Below, piece after piece: positions 55,900 to 63,709 of a DNA stretch of 64,000 bases. Position 1 is the first letter of the stretch. Each line of letters begins with the position of its first letter. The stretch lies in contig NZ_BBRJ01000002.1 of assembly GCF_002090095.1 (NCBI RefSeq), positions 482,952-546,951 of the forward strand, read 5' to 3'. The notes beneath the pieces were generated by a model. That model was not told the DNA's origin and did not search any database. It saw only the letters and a list, made by a program, of their open reading frames with translations. The position numbers and the translations under genes were made by a program. This stretch comes from Demequina sp. NBRC 110053 (GTDB taxonomy: Bacteria > Actinomycetota > Actinomycetes > Actinomycetales > Demequinaceae).

Positions 55900-56009
55900 C
55901 CGGGGAGGGAGCCGCGGGGAGGGAGCGCATGGAGGCTTCACAGGGCCGATGCGCGGGCCCGGTTGTGCATCGCCGTGGACGCTGGGCGATGGTTCTGGCA
56001 TGAGGGGGT

Positions 56010-56732
56010 ATGAATGCACCACACATGAGTGACCTCGACCGCCTGCTCGCCCGCTCCGCTCCCCCGTCCGCACCCGAGGGGCGGGCGCTCGTCGCCGCGC
56101 TCGGTGCTCTCGTCGATGAGACTCGCGCCGCCGCGAGCCCTCGGCGACGGCGCCTCAGGAGTCCGTGGGCGGTCGCCGGGCTGGTGGTTGGAGCCACTGC
56201 GCTGGTCGGCGGCGCCGCCTACGGCGCTGTGACCTTGACCGACGCGAGCGACGCGTGGATGGACCTCACGGCGCAGGCCGAGACCACGGCGACGCGCTTC
56301 GAGTGGCAGACCACCCTCCCTGACGGCACCAGATGCGTCGAGCGCCTCACCGGTCTCGAGCTCACCGCAGAGCAGACGGCGATCGTCGAGGCAGCGCTGG
56401 CCGATCCCCAGCAGCTGCTCGACCTCGACGCCGGCGCCGTCCGCGACGACTTCCTCTCCCACTACGACGCATCGGAGGCACAGCAGGAGATCGCCGACCG
56501 GGAGACCTGGGAGTCGTGGATCGATGCCGGCTACGGGGCGGTCGCCGCGATCGACGTGAAGGCGGGCCGAGGCGACCTGACGGAGGACATGCTCGACGTC
56601 ATCCCTGGCAGTGCCCAGAACGAGGTGTTCCTCCAGTCGTCGATGAGGGTGGTGCTCGACGGCATCACCGCGCAGGGCGTCGATGCGATGGCGCACCTGA
56701 CCCCCGAGACGGCGTGCGAGGCGGGCGAGTGA
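56010..56732 (+). CDS. Single-pass membrane protein coupled to a sigma factor (anti-sigma candidate)
   Basis: 240 residues: a cytoplasmic N terminus of ~50 residues (SDLDRLLARSAPPSAPEGRALVAALGALVDETR), Arg-rich stop-transfer RRRRLR, one membrane helix (VAGLVVGATALVGGAAYGAVTL), then an acidic extracytoplasmic domain (~75-240) with two Cys. It overlaps the following sigma-factor gene by four bases (GTGA). Topology and coupling suit an anti-sigma factor, but no zinc HxxxCxxC motif is present and the gene precedes rather than follows its sigma factor. Role inferred only. Confidence 0.7.
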   Translation: MNAPHMSDLDRLLARSAPPSAPEGRALVAALGALVDETRAAASPRRRRLRSPWAVAGLVVGATALVGGAAYGAVTLTDASDAWMDLTAQAETTATRFEWQTTLPDGTRCVERLTGLELTAEQTAIVEAALADPQQLLDLDAGAVRDDFLSHYDASEAQQEIADRETWESWIDAGYGAVAAIDVKAGRGDLTEDMLDVIPGSAQNEVFLQSSMRVVLDGITAQGVDAMAHLTPETACEAGE

Positions 56733-57232
56733 GCGCCGCGGACCGCGGCCTCGAGCAAGCGATGCGCGAGCATGGCGCGGACATCCTGCGCTACCTGCAG
56801 CGCCGCTCCCCCGAGGCCGCCGCCGATCTGCTGGGCGACACCATGCTGGTGGCGTGGCGACGCAAGACGGACGCCCCAAGCAAACCGGACCAGCTGCGGC
56901 CGTGGCTGTTCGGCATCGCGCGCATGTGCCTCCGGGGTCACGGTCGCGACGAGTCGCGCCGACTGAGGCTCACCGAGCGCGTGGCGGCGCTCGCGCCGAT
57001 CCCCTCCGAGCCGGACGACGCGCTCGCGCTGGACGTCCGGGCCGCCATCGCGGCACTGCCGGAGGCTCAGCGCGAGCTCGTCGAGCTCGTGCACTGGGAG
57101 GGCCTCTCGATCACGGACGCCGCGACCATCGTAGGCACCAACCCATCGACCGCCCGTTCGCGCTACGCCAAGGCGAGAAAGGCGCTCGAGGCGACCCTCG
57201 CATCGGCCCTGTGCGGTGGCGCGCCCCGGTAA
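56729..57232 (+). CDS. ECF-type RNA polymerase sigma factor
   Basis: 167 residues from the GTG overlapping the previous stop. Region 2 (EHGADILRYLQRRSPEAAADLLGDTMLVAWRR, RPWLFGIARMCLRGHGRDESRR) and region 4 (IAALPEAQRELVELVHWEGLSITDAATIVGTNPSTARSRYAKARKAL) with its helix-turn-helix are visible. The linker is short, as in ECF factors. The target promoter is unknown; I see no obvious repeated promoter ahead of the pair. Hairpin copy C follows its stop. Confidence 0.88.
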   Translation: MSAADRGLEQAMREHGADILRYLQRRSPEAAADLLGDTMLVAWRRKTDAPSKPDQLRPWLFGIARMCLRGHGRDESRRLRLTERVAALAPIPSEPDDALALDVRAAIAALPEAQRELVELVHWEGLSITDAATIVGTNPSTARSRYAKARKALEATLASALCGGAPR

Positions 57233-57236
57233 GGCT

Positions 57237-57302
57237 GCGCGCCAGCAGGTCCTGAGTGCCCCTTCTGGGCCGATTCAGGCACTGAGGACCTGCCAGCACG
57301 CA
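57237..57302. repeat. 65-bp hairpin repeat, copy C
   Basis: Left arm GCGCGCCAGCAGGTCCTGAGTGCC (57237-57260), right arm GGCACTGAGGACCTGCCAGCACGC (57279-57302), pairing at about 20 of 24 positions with an 18-nt loop. It starts 5 bp after the sigma-factor stop and closes the plus-strand island. Confidence 0.8.
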
Positions 57303-57372
57303 CGCGCCGAGTGCACGGAGACGGCGCGCAGCGGCCGATGCGCGGGCGGCGTACCAGCCGGACACGCAGCAG

Positions 57373-57404
57373 GGCCCCGCACCACCTGGCGGCGGCGCGG
57401 GGCC
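57373..57404 (-). terminator. Rho-gene terminator hairpin
   Basis: GGCCCCGC (57373-57380) and GCGGGGCC (57397-57404) form a perfect 8-bp GC stem 20 bp after the rho stop codon. On the other side lies the sigma-factor transcript, so it may serve both. Confidence 0.55.
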
Positions 57405-57423
57405 TTCGTGCTGAGGAGCAGAG

Positions 57424-59244
57424 TTACTTGGCGAAGCCGTCCTCGTCGTCGTCCTTGCCCGGCGTGGTCTTGGCGACCTGCATGAGGAACTCCGCGTTCG
57501 ACTTGTTCTCGCGCAGCTTGCCCAGCAGCAGCTCGGTCGCGGCCTGCGGCTCGAGCGCGGTGAGCACTCGGCGGAGCTTCCACATGACCTTGAGCTCCTC
57601 GGTGGAGACCAGGATCTCCTCGCGGCGCGTGCCGGAGGAGTTGACGTCGACGGCCGGGAAGATGCGGCGGTCGGCGAGCTGGCGCGACAGCCGCAGCTCC
57701 ATGTTGCCGGTGCCCTTGAACTCCTCGAAGATGACCTCGTCCATCTTCGATCCCGTGTCGACGAGCGCCGTCGCGAGGATGGTCAGCGAGCCCCCGTTCT
57801 CGATGTTGCGCGCGGCGCCGAAGAACTTCTTGGGCGGGTACAGCGCGGACGAGTCGACGCCTCCGGAGAGGATGCGGCCGGAGGCGGGTGCGGCCAGGTT
57901 GTAGGCCCGGCCCAGGCGGGTGATGCCGTCGAGCAGCACCACGACGTCCTGGCCCAGCTCGACCAGGCGCTTGGCACGCTCGATCGCGAGCTCCGCGACC
58001 TGCGTGTGGTCGACGGCGGGCCGGTCGAACGTCGAGGCGATGACCTCGCCCTTGACGGAGCGCTGGAAGTCGGTGACCTCCTCGGGACGCTCGTCGACGA
58101 GGACCACCATGAGGTGCACCTCGGGGTTGTTCGCCGTGATCGCGTTGGCGATCGACTGCATCACCAGCGTCTTGCCGGCCTTGGGCGGCGACACGATGAG
58201 ACCGCGCTGGCCCTTGCCGATGGGCGCGACGATGTCGATCACGCGGTTGGTGAGGTTGCGCGGCTCGGTCTCGAGGTGCAGGCGCTCCTGGGGGTACAGC
58301 GGGGTGAGGTCGCCGAACTCCTTGCGGCTCCTCGCCTCCTCCGGGCTCACGCCATTCACGGTGTCGACGGTTGCGAGCGCGTTGAACTTCTGGCGCTGGC
58401 CTCGCTCGCCCGGACGGGGCGGACGCACGGCGCCCGTGATCGCGTCGCCCTTGCGCAGCCCGTACTTCTTGACCTGATTCATCGACACATAGACGTCCGA
58501 CTTGCCGGACAGGTAGCCGGTGGTGCGGATGAAGGCGTAGTTGTCGAGCACGTCGACGATGCCGCCCACCGGGCTGAGCTCCTCGTCGTCGCGAACCTCG
58601 TCCTCGTCCTGACGCACCTGCGTGGTGCCCCCGCCCTGGTTGTCGTCGCGGTCGCGCCCACGGCCTCGGCCGCGGCCCCGGCCGCGGCGGCGGCGGCCTC
58701 CGCGCTCGTCGTCGTCATCGCGGTTGGCGGAGTCGCCGTCGCGAGCACCGTCGGCCCTGTCGGACGACTGGTCGGCACCCTTGTCGGAGCCCGCGGTCTG
58801 CACGGCCTCCGCCGCGCGGCGCGCACGCTCGTCACGGTCGTCGGTACCGGAGCGGCCGCCCGAGCGCGGGTTGCGGCCACCCTGCCGGCGGTTGTCCTGC
58901 GACTCCCCCTGCTTGCCATCGGAGTCGGCCTTGTCGGGCGCGGCGTCCTCGGAGGCGTCCTGGCGAGACTCGCCGGGAGCCCCCTGTCCCGAGCTGGCGC
59001 GACGCGAGCCGCCGCGCTGCTGCGGCGCGTCCGTCGACGGCGCCGGCGCATCGGCCTTGCTCTCCGCAGGGGATTTCTTGGACGGCACGACGCCGCCATT
59101 CTTGATGGCCTCCACGAGGTCGCCCTTGCGCATCTTCTTGACGCCGGAGACGCCGAGCTCGGAGGCGAGCGCCTGCAGCTGGGGAAGCTTCATGGCGTTG
59201 AGGGCCGCGCTGTTGTCCGCCGCGGCCACGGTGGTGTCTGTCAC
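57424..59244 (-). CDS. rho: Transcription termination factor Rho
   Basis: 606 residues from GTG at 59244 with AAAGGA upstream. N-terminal SAP-like helices (ALNAMKLPQLQALASELGVSGVKKMRKGDLVEAIK), then an actinobacteria-style disordered insertion (~55-215) rich in Asp, Arg and Gly, ending in an RG run (RGGRRRRGRGRGRG). It is followed by the cold-shock RNA-binding fold (GGIVDVLDNYAFIRTTGYLSG), Walker A PPKAGKTLVM, Q- and R-loops (LVDERPEEVTDFQRSV) and DVVVLLDGITRLGRAYN. The hexameric helicase ends transcription. First gene of the conserved minus-strand block. Confidence 0.97.
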   Translation of the reverse strand: MTDTTVAAADNSAALNAMKLPQLQALASELGVSGVKKMRKGDLVEAIKNGGVVPSKKSPAESKADAPAPSTDAPQQRGGSRRASSGQGAPGESRQDASEDAAPDKADSDGKQGESQDNRRQGGRNPRSGGRSGTDDRDERARRAAEAVQTAGSDKGADQSSDRADGARDGDSANRDDDDERGGRRRRGRGRGRGRGRDRDDNQGGGTTQVRQDEDEVRDDEELSPVGGIVDVLDNYAFIRTTGYLSGKSDVYVSMNQVKKYGLRKGDAITGAVRPPRPGERGQRQKFNALATVDTVNGVSPEEARSRKEFGDLTPLYPQERLHLETEPRNLTNRVIDIVAPIGKGQRGLIVSPPKAGKTLVMQSIANAITANNPEVHLMVVLVDERPEEVTDFQRSVKGEVIASTFDRPAVDHTQVAELAIERAKRLVELGQDVVVLLDGITRLGRAYNLAAPASGRILSGGVDSSALYPPKKFFGAARNIENGGSLTILATALVDTGSKMDEVIFEEFKGTGNMELRLSRQLADRRIFPAVDVNSSGTRREEILVSTEELKVMWKLRRVLTALEPQAATELLLGKLRENKSNAEFLMQVAKTTPGKDDDEDGFAK

Positions 59245-59400
59245 TGAGTAGTCCTTTTCTTCGCACGAGCCGGGTTGGCTCAAGACAGTGCGAGCAATCC
59301 CCGACGTCCGGGTACGCGCGTACGCCGTCGTTCGCGGTTGCCTGAAAGCCTGGGGAGTGCGATCCGCCGCGGCTGGTTGCCGTCCGGGGGATGCCTTGCC

Positions 59401-59429
59401 AGGCTACCACTGCTGCGACGCGTGCCCAA
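59401..59429 (-). promoter_or_regulatory. rho promoter
   Basis: Minus strand: TTGGGC, 17 bp, TAGCCT. Predicted start near 59394. Confidence 0.6.
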
Positions 59430-59520
59430 CCGCCGTGCATGACGTGCCTGCATGGGGCCGATGCGCTCGCGAGTCCCGCTCGTCCGACGACGACGGCTAG
59501 CGTCGCGTGGGCGCGAGCGG

Positions 59521-59549
59521 TTGCCGGGCGACGGTGGCGGCCCTAGATT
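59521..59549 (+). promoter_or_regulatory. Promoter of the DUF6325-SHOCT-DUF389 operon
   Basis: TTGCCG, 17 bp, TAGATT; predicted start near 59556, about 44 nt before the ATG at 59600. Confidence 0.6.
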
Positions 59550-59599
59550 CTGAAGTGGCGCAGCGAGCGCGGCGCACGTCGACGAGCGAGGAGGGCGTG

Positions 59600-60040
59600 A
59601 TGACGCTGGGACCCATCGAGGTCGTGACGATCGGATTCGAGTCCGGTCGGTTCCGAGGAGAGATCATTCCCGAGCTCGAGCGGCTCGTCGACGCGGGGGT
59701 CATCAGCGTCGCCGACGGCGTGTTCGTCCAGCGGGTGTCGGAGGACGAGACGGCCATCGTCGAGTTCGGCCAGGATGACGAGAGCTCCGACGTGGCCCGG
59801 GTGGGCGCCCTCATCGGCGAGGCGCTCGAGCTCATCAGCGACGAGGACGTCGAGATGCTGACCGACCAGCTGCCCGTCGGGGCAGCGGCCGCGATCCTGG
59901 TGTTCGAGCACACGTGGGTCAAGCCGCTGCGCGACGCCATCGCAGCGGCGGGCGGCGAGCTGATCGACTCCATCCGGGTCCCCGGACTGGTGGTGCAAGA
60001 GGTCCTGGACTCGATCCAGGCCGAGGACGAGGAGAAGTAG
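59600..60040 (+). CDS. DUF6325-like protein
   Basis: 146 residues from the ATG after GGAGGGCGTG. It opens LGPIEVVTIGFESGRFRGEIIPELERLVDAGVISVADGVFVQRV, the typical DUF6325 start, and ends with AAAAILVFEHTWVKPLRDAIAAAGGELIDSIRVPGLVVQEVL. No membrane helix except weakly hydrophobic AAAAILVF. These proteins usually sit before a SHOCT-domain gene, as here. Function is unknown; the family name is from memory. Confidence 0.8.
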   Translation: MTLGPIEVVTIGFESGRFRGEIIPELERLVDAGVISVADGVFVQRVSEDETAIVEFGQDDESSDVARVGALIGEALELISDEDVEMLTDQLPVGAAAAILVFEHTWVKPLRDAIAAAGGELIDSIRVPGLVVQEVLDSIQAEDEEK

Positions 60041-60042
60041 TC

Positions 60043-60399
60043 ATGCCAGGAAGAATCGGTCGCCCGGGACTCATCGGGACCATGGCCCGCACCGCGGTCA
60101 TCTCCGGCACCGCCACGGCCGTCTCCGGCGGCGTCGCACGCCGACAGAACGCCCGCTTCCAGGCGAAGCAGGAGCAGCAGTACGTCGAGCAGCAGCAGGC
60201 CTACCAGGTGCAGGCCAACCAGGCCGAGCTCGCGTCCATGCAGGCTCAGCTCGCGGCGGCGCAGGCGGCCCCGGCCATCACCCCGAGCGCGGGCGACGAC
60301 ATGATGGCGCAGCTGACCAAGCTCGCTGAGATGAAGAACGCCGGCATCCTGAGCGACTCCGAGTTCGCCGCTGCCAAGGCAAAGCTTCTCGGAGCATGA
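60043..60399 (+). CDS. SHOCT-domain protein
   Basis: 118 residues. A Gly/Arg/Thr N terminus (GRIGRPGLIGTMARTAVISGTATAVSGGVARRQ) that may lie at the membrane, a Gln-rich coil (KQEQQYVEQQQAYQVQANQAELASMQAQL), and a C-terminal SHOCT motif (DDMMAQLTKLAEMKNAGILSDSEFAAAKAKLL). SHOCT is a short oligomerisation helix pair. Starts 2 bp after the DUF6325 stop and overlaps the next gene by four bases (ATGA). Confidence 0.88.
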   Translation: MPGRIGRPGLIGTMARTAVISGTATAVSGGVARRQNARFQAKQEQQYVEQQQAYQVQANQAELASMQAQLAAAQAAPAITPSAGDDMMAQLTKLAEMKNAGILSDSEFAAAKAKLLGA

Positions 60400-61436
60400 C
60401 CGGGTATGGCGCCCTCGTGCGTCATACCCGGTGGGGGGCCAAGCTCAACACGGTCGAGTACATGCGCTCGGCCGCGCTCTTCGAGGGCGCGACCGTCCGC
60501 TCCCAGTACACGCGCTTCTGGCTCCTCCTGATCCTCGCCTCAGCGATCGCGACCGCGGGCATCGTCGCGAACTCGACGGCTACCGTGATCGGCGCGATGA
60601 TCGTGGCGCCCCTCATGCGTCCCATCCAGGGAACCATGCTGGCGACCGTGCTCGGCGACCGCCGCCAGCTCGCGCGATCGATCGGTCTCATGATCGCCGG
60701 CGCCACGGCAGCGATGGGAGTGGGCTTCCTCCTCGGACTCATCGTGGTGCAGGAGGTCACGGCACAGACCAACGATCAGATCGCGGCCAGGGTCTCCCCC
60801 GGCGTGGTCGATCTCTTCGCGGCCCTCGCGACTGGTGCGGTGGGGTCGATCGCGCTCGTGCGCTCCGACATCTCGGACACGCTTCCCGGAGTGGCGATCG
60901 CGATCTCGCTGGTTCCACCGCTCTGCGCCGCGGGTCTCGCGCTCGAGTCCGGCGAGCCAGGGCAGGCAATCGGCGCGGTGCTGCTGTTCGTCACGAACGT
61001 CGCAGCGATCCTCGCGACCGGTGCGGTCATCATGGCGGTCTACGGGTACTCCAAGCTCAGGCTCCTCGAGTCGGAGGACCAGGAGGCCGAGCGTCGGCGG
61101 CGCGTCAAGGCGTACGTCACCATGGCAGCGCTGGTCCTGCTGGTGTCAGGGCCGCTCGCGTACTCCACGGCGAAGGCGATCGAGGATCGCTCGCGGATGG
61201 CCACCATCACTGACTATGTCGAGCAGGTGACCGCAGACACGCGGTGGTCGATCGTGAGCATCACGCCTCGAGAGGAGGACACCATCCACGTGCTCCTCAA
61301 GGGCACCGAGCCCCTCCCCGACATGGACGTCGCCTACGAGCGCATGGCGGACGCTGGCATCGATGCCGAGAAGGTCGTGGTGGAGTTCATCCCGAGTCAC
61401 ACGTTCGACATCGACGGCGAGCGCGACTCGTTCTGA
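60396..61436 (+). CDS. DUF389 (TIGR00341-like) membrane protein
   Basis: 346 residues with about six membrane helices (FWLLLILASAIATAGIVANSTATVIGAMIVAPLMRPIQGTMLATVLGD is the family hallmark: a helix-breaking ATVIGAMIVAPLM segment). A cytoplasmic C-terminal ACT-like part (~255-346; DTRWSIVSITPREEDTIHVLLKG) follows. The role of DUF389 proteins is unknown. Its 3' end overlaps the convergent MMPL gene by 40 bp. Confidence 0.88.
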   Translation: MTGYGALVRHTRWGAKLNTVEYMRSAALFEGATVRSQYTRFWLLLILASAIATAGIVANSTATVIGAMIVAPLMRPIQGTMLATVLGDRRQLARSIGLMIAGATAAMGVGFLLGLIVVQEVTAQTNDQIAARVSPGVVDLFAALATGAVGSIALVRSDISDTLPGVAIAISLVPPLCAAGLALESGEPGQAIGAVLLFVTNVAAILATGAVIMAVYGYSKLRLLESEDQEAERRRRVKAYVTMAALVLLVSGPLAYSTAKAIEDRSRMATITDYVEQVTADTRWSIVSITPREEDTIHVLLKGTEPLPDMDVAYERMADAGIDAEKVVVEFIPSHTFDIDGERDSF

Positions 61437-63559
61437 GGCACGCCGCGGGTCCGTGGGCCGGGCCACCAGTTCCACTGTCCCAGCAACGTCATCGTCGCGG
61501 GCAGCAGCAGGCCGCGAATGAGCGTGACATCGATGGCGATGGCGACCACCATGCCGATGCCAACCTCCTTCATCGCCGTCAGGGAGCTGAGCGCGAAGCC
61601 CAGGAACACCAGGCTGATCGCGATGGCGGCAGTGGTCACGACGGGCCCGGTCGCGGTGATGCCCCGCATGACTGCCACGCGGTTGGCCTCGCGGGGGTCC
61701 ATCGCACGATCCCGTTGCCGCCATGCCTCGTGGATGCGCGACAGGAGGAACACCTCGTAGTCCATCGACAGGCCGAAGGCGAGCAGGCCGATGAACAGCG
61801 GGGTGGTCACGTCGAGCGCTCCCCACGGCTCGACGCCCAGCGCGGACGCCGCCCAGCCCCACTGGAAGATCGCGACCAGCACGCCCAGCGTCGCCGCGAT
61901 CGTGAGCGCGTTCAGCAGCAACGCCTTGACCGGCACGACGACCGACCTCGTGAGCGCGAAGAGCAGCGCCAGCGTCGACAGCACGACGAGGGCGAGCGCG
62001 AATGGCAGGCGCTCGGCAAGGTGGTCCCGGGAGTCGACCACCTCCGCTGCGGGGCCGCCCACCGTCATGTCGAGCGGCGTCTCCATGGCGCGGATCTCGC
62101 GCACGAGCGCCTGGGCGGCGGCCCCTGTGGACGTGCCGACGGGCGTGAACTCGGCCACCGTGACGCCAGTGGGAAGGTCCGGCACGGCGCGCGCGTCATC
62201 GACCCCCTCGAGGTCGTAGATGCCGTCCAGGAGCGCGGTCGTCTGGGGCTCGCTCACCGGAGCCTCCACCACCACCACGATGGGCTCCACGCCCAGGTCC
62301 TGGAAGCCGGTGGTGATCGCCTCATAGGCACGCCGCTCGGGAGAGCCACTGGGCAGGGACTGGACGTCGGAGCCGCCGAGCGTCAAGGAGGCCACGGGCG
62401 CGGCCACCAGCACGAGCACGACTGTGGTCGCGCTGGCGATCAAGCCGGGGCGAGCCTGGCTCGCTCGGGTGAGCCGAGCGAGCAGCGTGACTCGCTGCGC
62501 GGACGTCGGCCGCACCCATGGCCGACACCACGTCCGCACCCCGCGGGGCGGGACGTGGCGGTGCATGAGCAGGATCATGGCTGGCACGAACGTCAGCCCG
62601 GTGGCAGTCGCGACCAGCACCGCCACCGCGCCCCCCGCCGCCATGCCGGACAGGAGCGGGTCGCCGAGGACGAGCATGCCGGCCAAGGCGATGCAGACCG
62701 CGAGCCCAGAGACGAGGACCGCTCGGCCCGCTCGGGCTGCCGCCCGTGCGACGAGGTCGCGAGGGGCCGATGCCGGTGTCGCCTCTCTCTCCTCGCGGAA
62801 GCGCCAGATCACGAGGAGGCTGTAGTCGACAGCGAGTCCCAGGCCGAGGATCGTCACCACGTTCACCGCGAACTCGTTGACAGCGACGGCGGTCATCACA
62901 CCCCGCAAGACCAGCAGCGAGCCGCAGATAGCGACCAGCGCGGTCAGCACCGGAAGCGCCCCGACTCGGAAGCCGCCCAGGATCGTCACGAGGAGGATGA
63001 GGAGAATGACGACGGCGACGGCCTCGCCCGTCGCGGTGTCCTGGATCGCGCGCTGGACGAAGGCCTCTTGGCTCACCAGCTCGCCACCGATGAGGACCTC
63101 GGGCACCGGGAGGTCGCGCAGCAGCGTGCCCACCTCATCGGCGGTGGCGAGCGCCTCCTCCTCGGAGAGGGAGGGGTCGAGCTCGATGGAGACCAGAGAG
63201 CTGCGCGCATCATCGCCGATGAGGCCGCCCGAGGTGTAGGCATCGGTCACCTCGACGACCCCCGGCAGTTTGCGGAGACGCTCCATGACTGCTGGCGCCG
63301 CCTCCGTCAGCTCGAGGGAGAAGAAGTCCTGGCCGGTCAGCACCGCCGTGACGATCTCACCCTCGGGGTCGAGCTCGGCGAGGCGCGCCTCGACCTCCAT
63401 GGACTCTGTGCCACGCGGAGCGCCATCGACGTCGCTGGTCTGGTCGAACACCGCGCCGCCGAAGACTGCGCCGAGCACGGCCACGACCGCCCACACGAAG
63501 ACGACCGCACGGGGCGCCTTGGCGACGAACGCACCGAGTCGGTCAAGCACCAGAGTCAC
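61397..63559 (-). CDS. MMPL-family (RND) transporter
   Basis: 720 residues in two similar halves: helix 1 (AVVFVWAVVAVLGAVFGGAVF), a large extracytoplasmic loop, helices 2-6 with NVVTILGLGLAVDYSLLVIWRFREE, then a second loop and helices 8-12 with LFIGLLAFGLSMDYEVFLLSRIHEAW. The GLGLAVDYSLL/GLSMDYEVFLL pairs are the MMPL proton-relay segments. Such proteins export lipids, siderophores or drugs using the proton gradient. The substrate is unknown; there is no lipid-synthesis neighbour. Without mycolic-acid genes nearby, lipid or drug export is only a guess. Confidence 0.93.
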   Translation of the reverse strand: MTLVLDRLGAFVAKAPRAVVFVWAVVAVLGAVFGGAVFDQTSDVDGAPRGTESMEVEARLAELDPEGEIVTAVLTGQDFFSLELTEAAPAVMERLRKLPGVVEVTDAYTSGGLIGDDARSSLVSIELDPSLSEEEALATADEVGTLLRDLPVPEVLIGGELVSQEAFVQRAIQDTATGEAVAVVILLILLVTILGGFRVGALPVLTALVAICGSLLVLRGVMTAVAVNEFAVNVVTILGLGLAVDYSLLVIWRFREEREATPASAPRDLVARAAARAGRAVLVSGLAVCIALAGMLVLGDPLLSGMAAGGAVAVLVATATGLTFVPAMILLMHRHVPPRGVRTWCRPWVRPTSAQRVTLLARLTRASQARPGLIASATTVVLVLVAAPVASLTLGGSDVQSLPSGSPERRAYEAITTGFQDLGVEPIVVVVEAPVSEPQTTALLDGIYDLEGVDDARAVPDLPTGVTVAEFTPVGTSTGAAAQALVREIRAMETPLDMTVGGPAAEVVDSRDHLAERLPFALALVVLSTLALLFALTRSVVVPVKALLLNALTIAATLGVLVAIFQWGWAASALGVEPWGALDVTTPLFIGLLAFGLSMDYEVFLLSRIHEAWRQRDRAMDPREANRVAVMRGITATGPVVTTAAIAISLVFLGFALSSLTAMKEVGIGMVVAIAIDVTLIRGLLLPATMTLLGQWNWWPGPRTRGVPQNESRSPSMSNV

Positions 63560-63659
63560 TCCTCACGTGGCGAAGAAGCCGAACGGCCCCCCTGAGACGG
63601 AAGGTTATCCCGTCCAAGGGAGCCGCTTGCAGGCCTGCGAGTAGCAGTGCCCACGTGGG

Positions 63660-63697
63660 GAGGAGCCCCGGCACCACGCATGGCGCCGGGGCTCCTC
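63660..63697 (-). terminator. Terminator hairpin after the SLH gene
   Basis: GAGGAGCCCCGGC (63660-63672) and GCCGGGGCTCCTC (63685-63697) form a perfect 13-bp stem with a 12-nt loop, 12 bp beyond the stop codon. No T-run. Confidence 0.7.
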
Positions 63698-63709
63698 GCT
63701 GCCAGGTTC

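Larger units (their letters stand above)
59245..59599. other. rho leader and divergent promoter region
   Basis: A minus-strand promoter for rho (59401-59429) implies a leader of about 150 nt, long enough for Rho autoregulation; it contains the perfect palindrome GTACGCGCGTAC (59312-59323). The short intergenic motif GGGGCCGATGCGC lies at 59454-59466. A plus-strand promoter for the DUF6325 gene lies at 59521-59549. No gene seen. Confidence 0.6.

Noticed and set aside
56729..57232. Phage or plasmid origin of the sigma-factor island
   Set aside because: No phage, integrase or transposase gene is present; only the hairpins suggest mobility.
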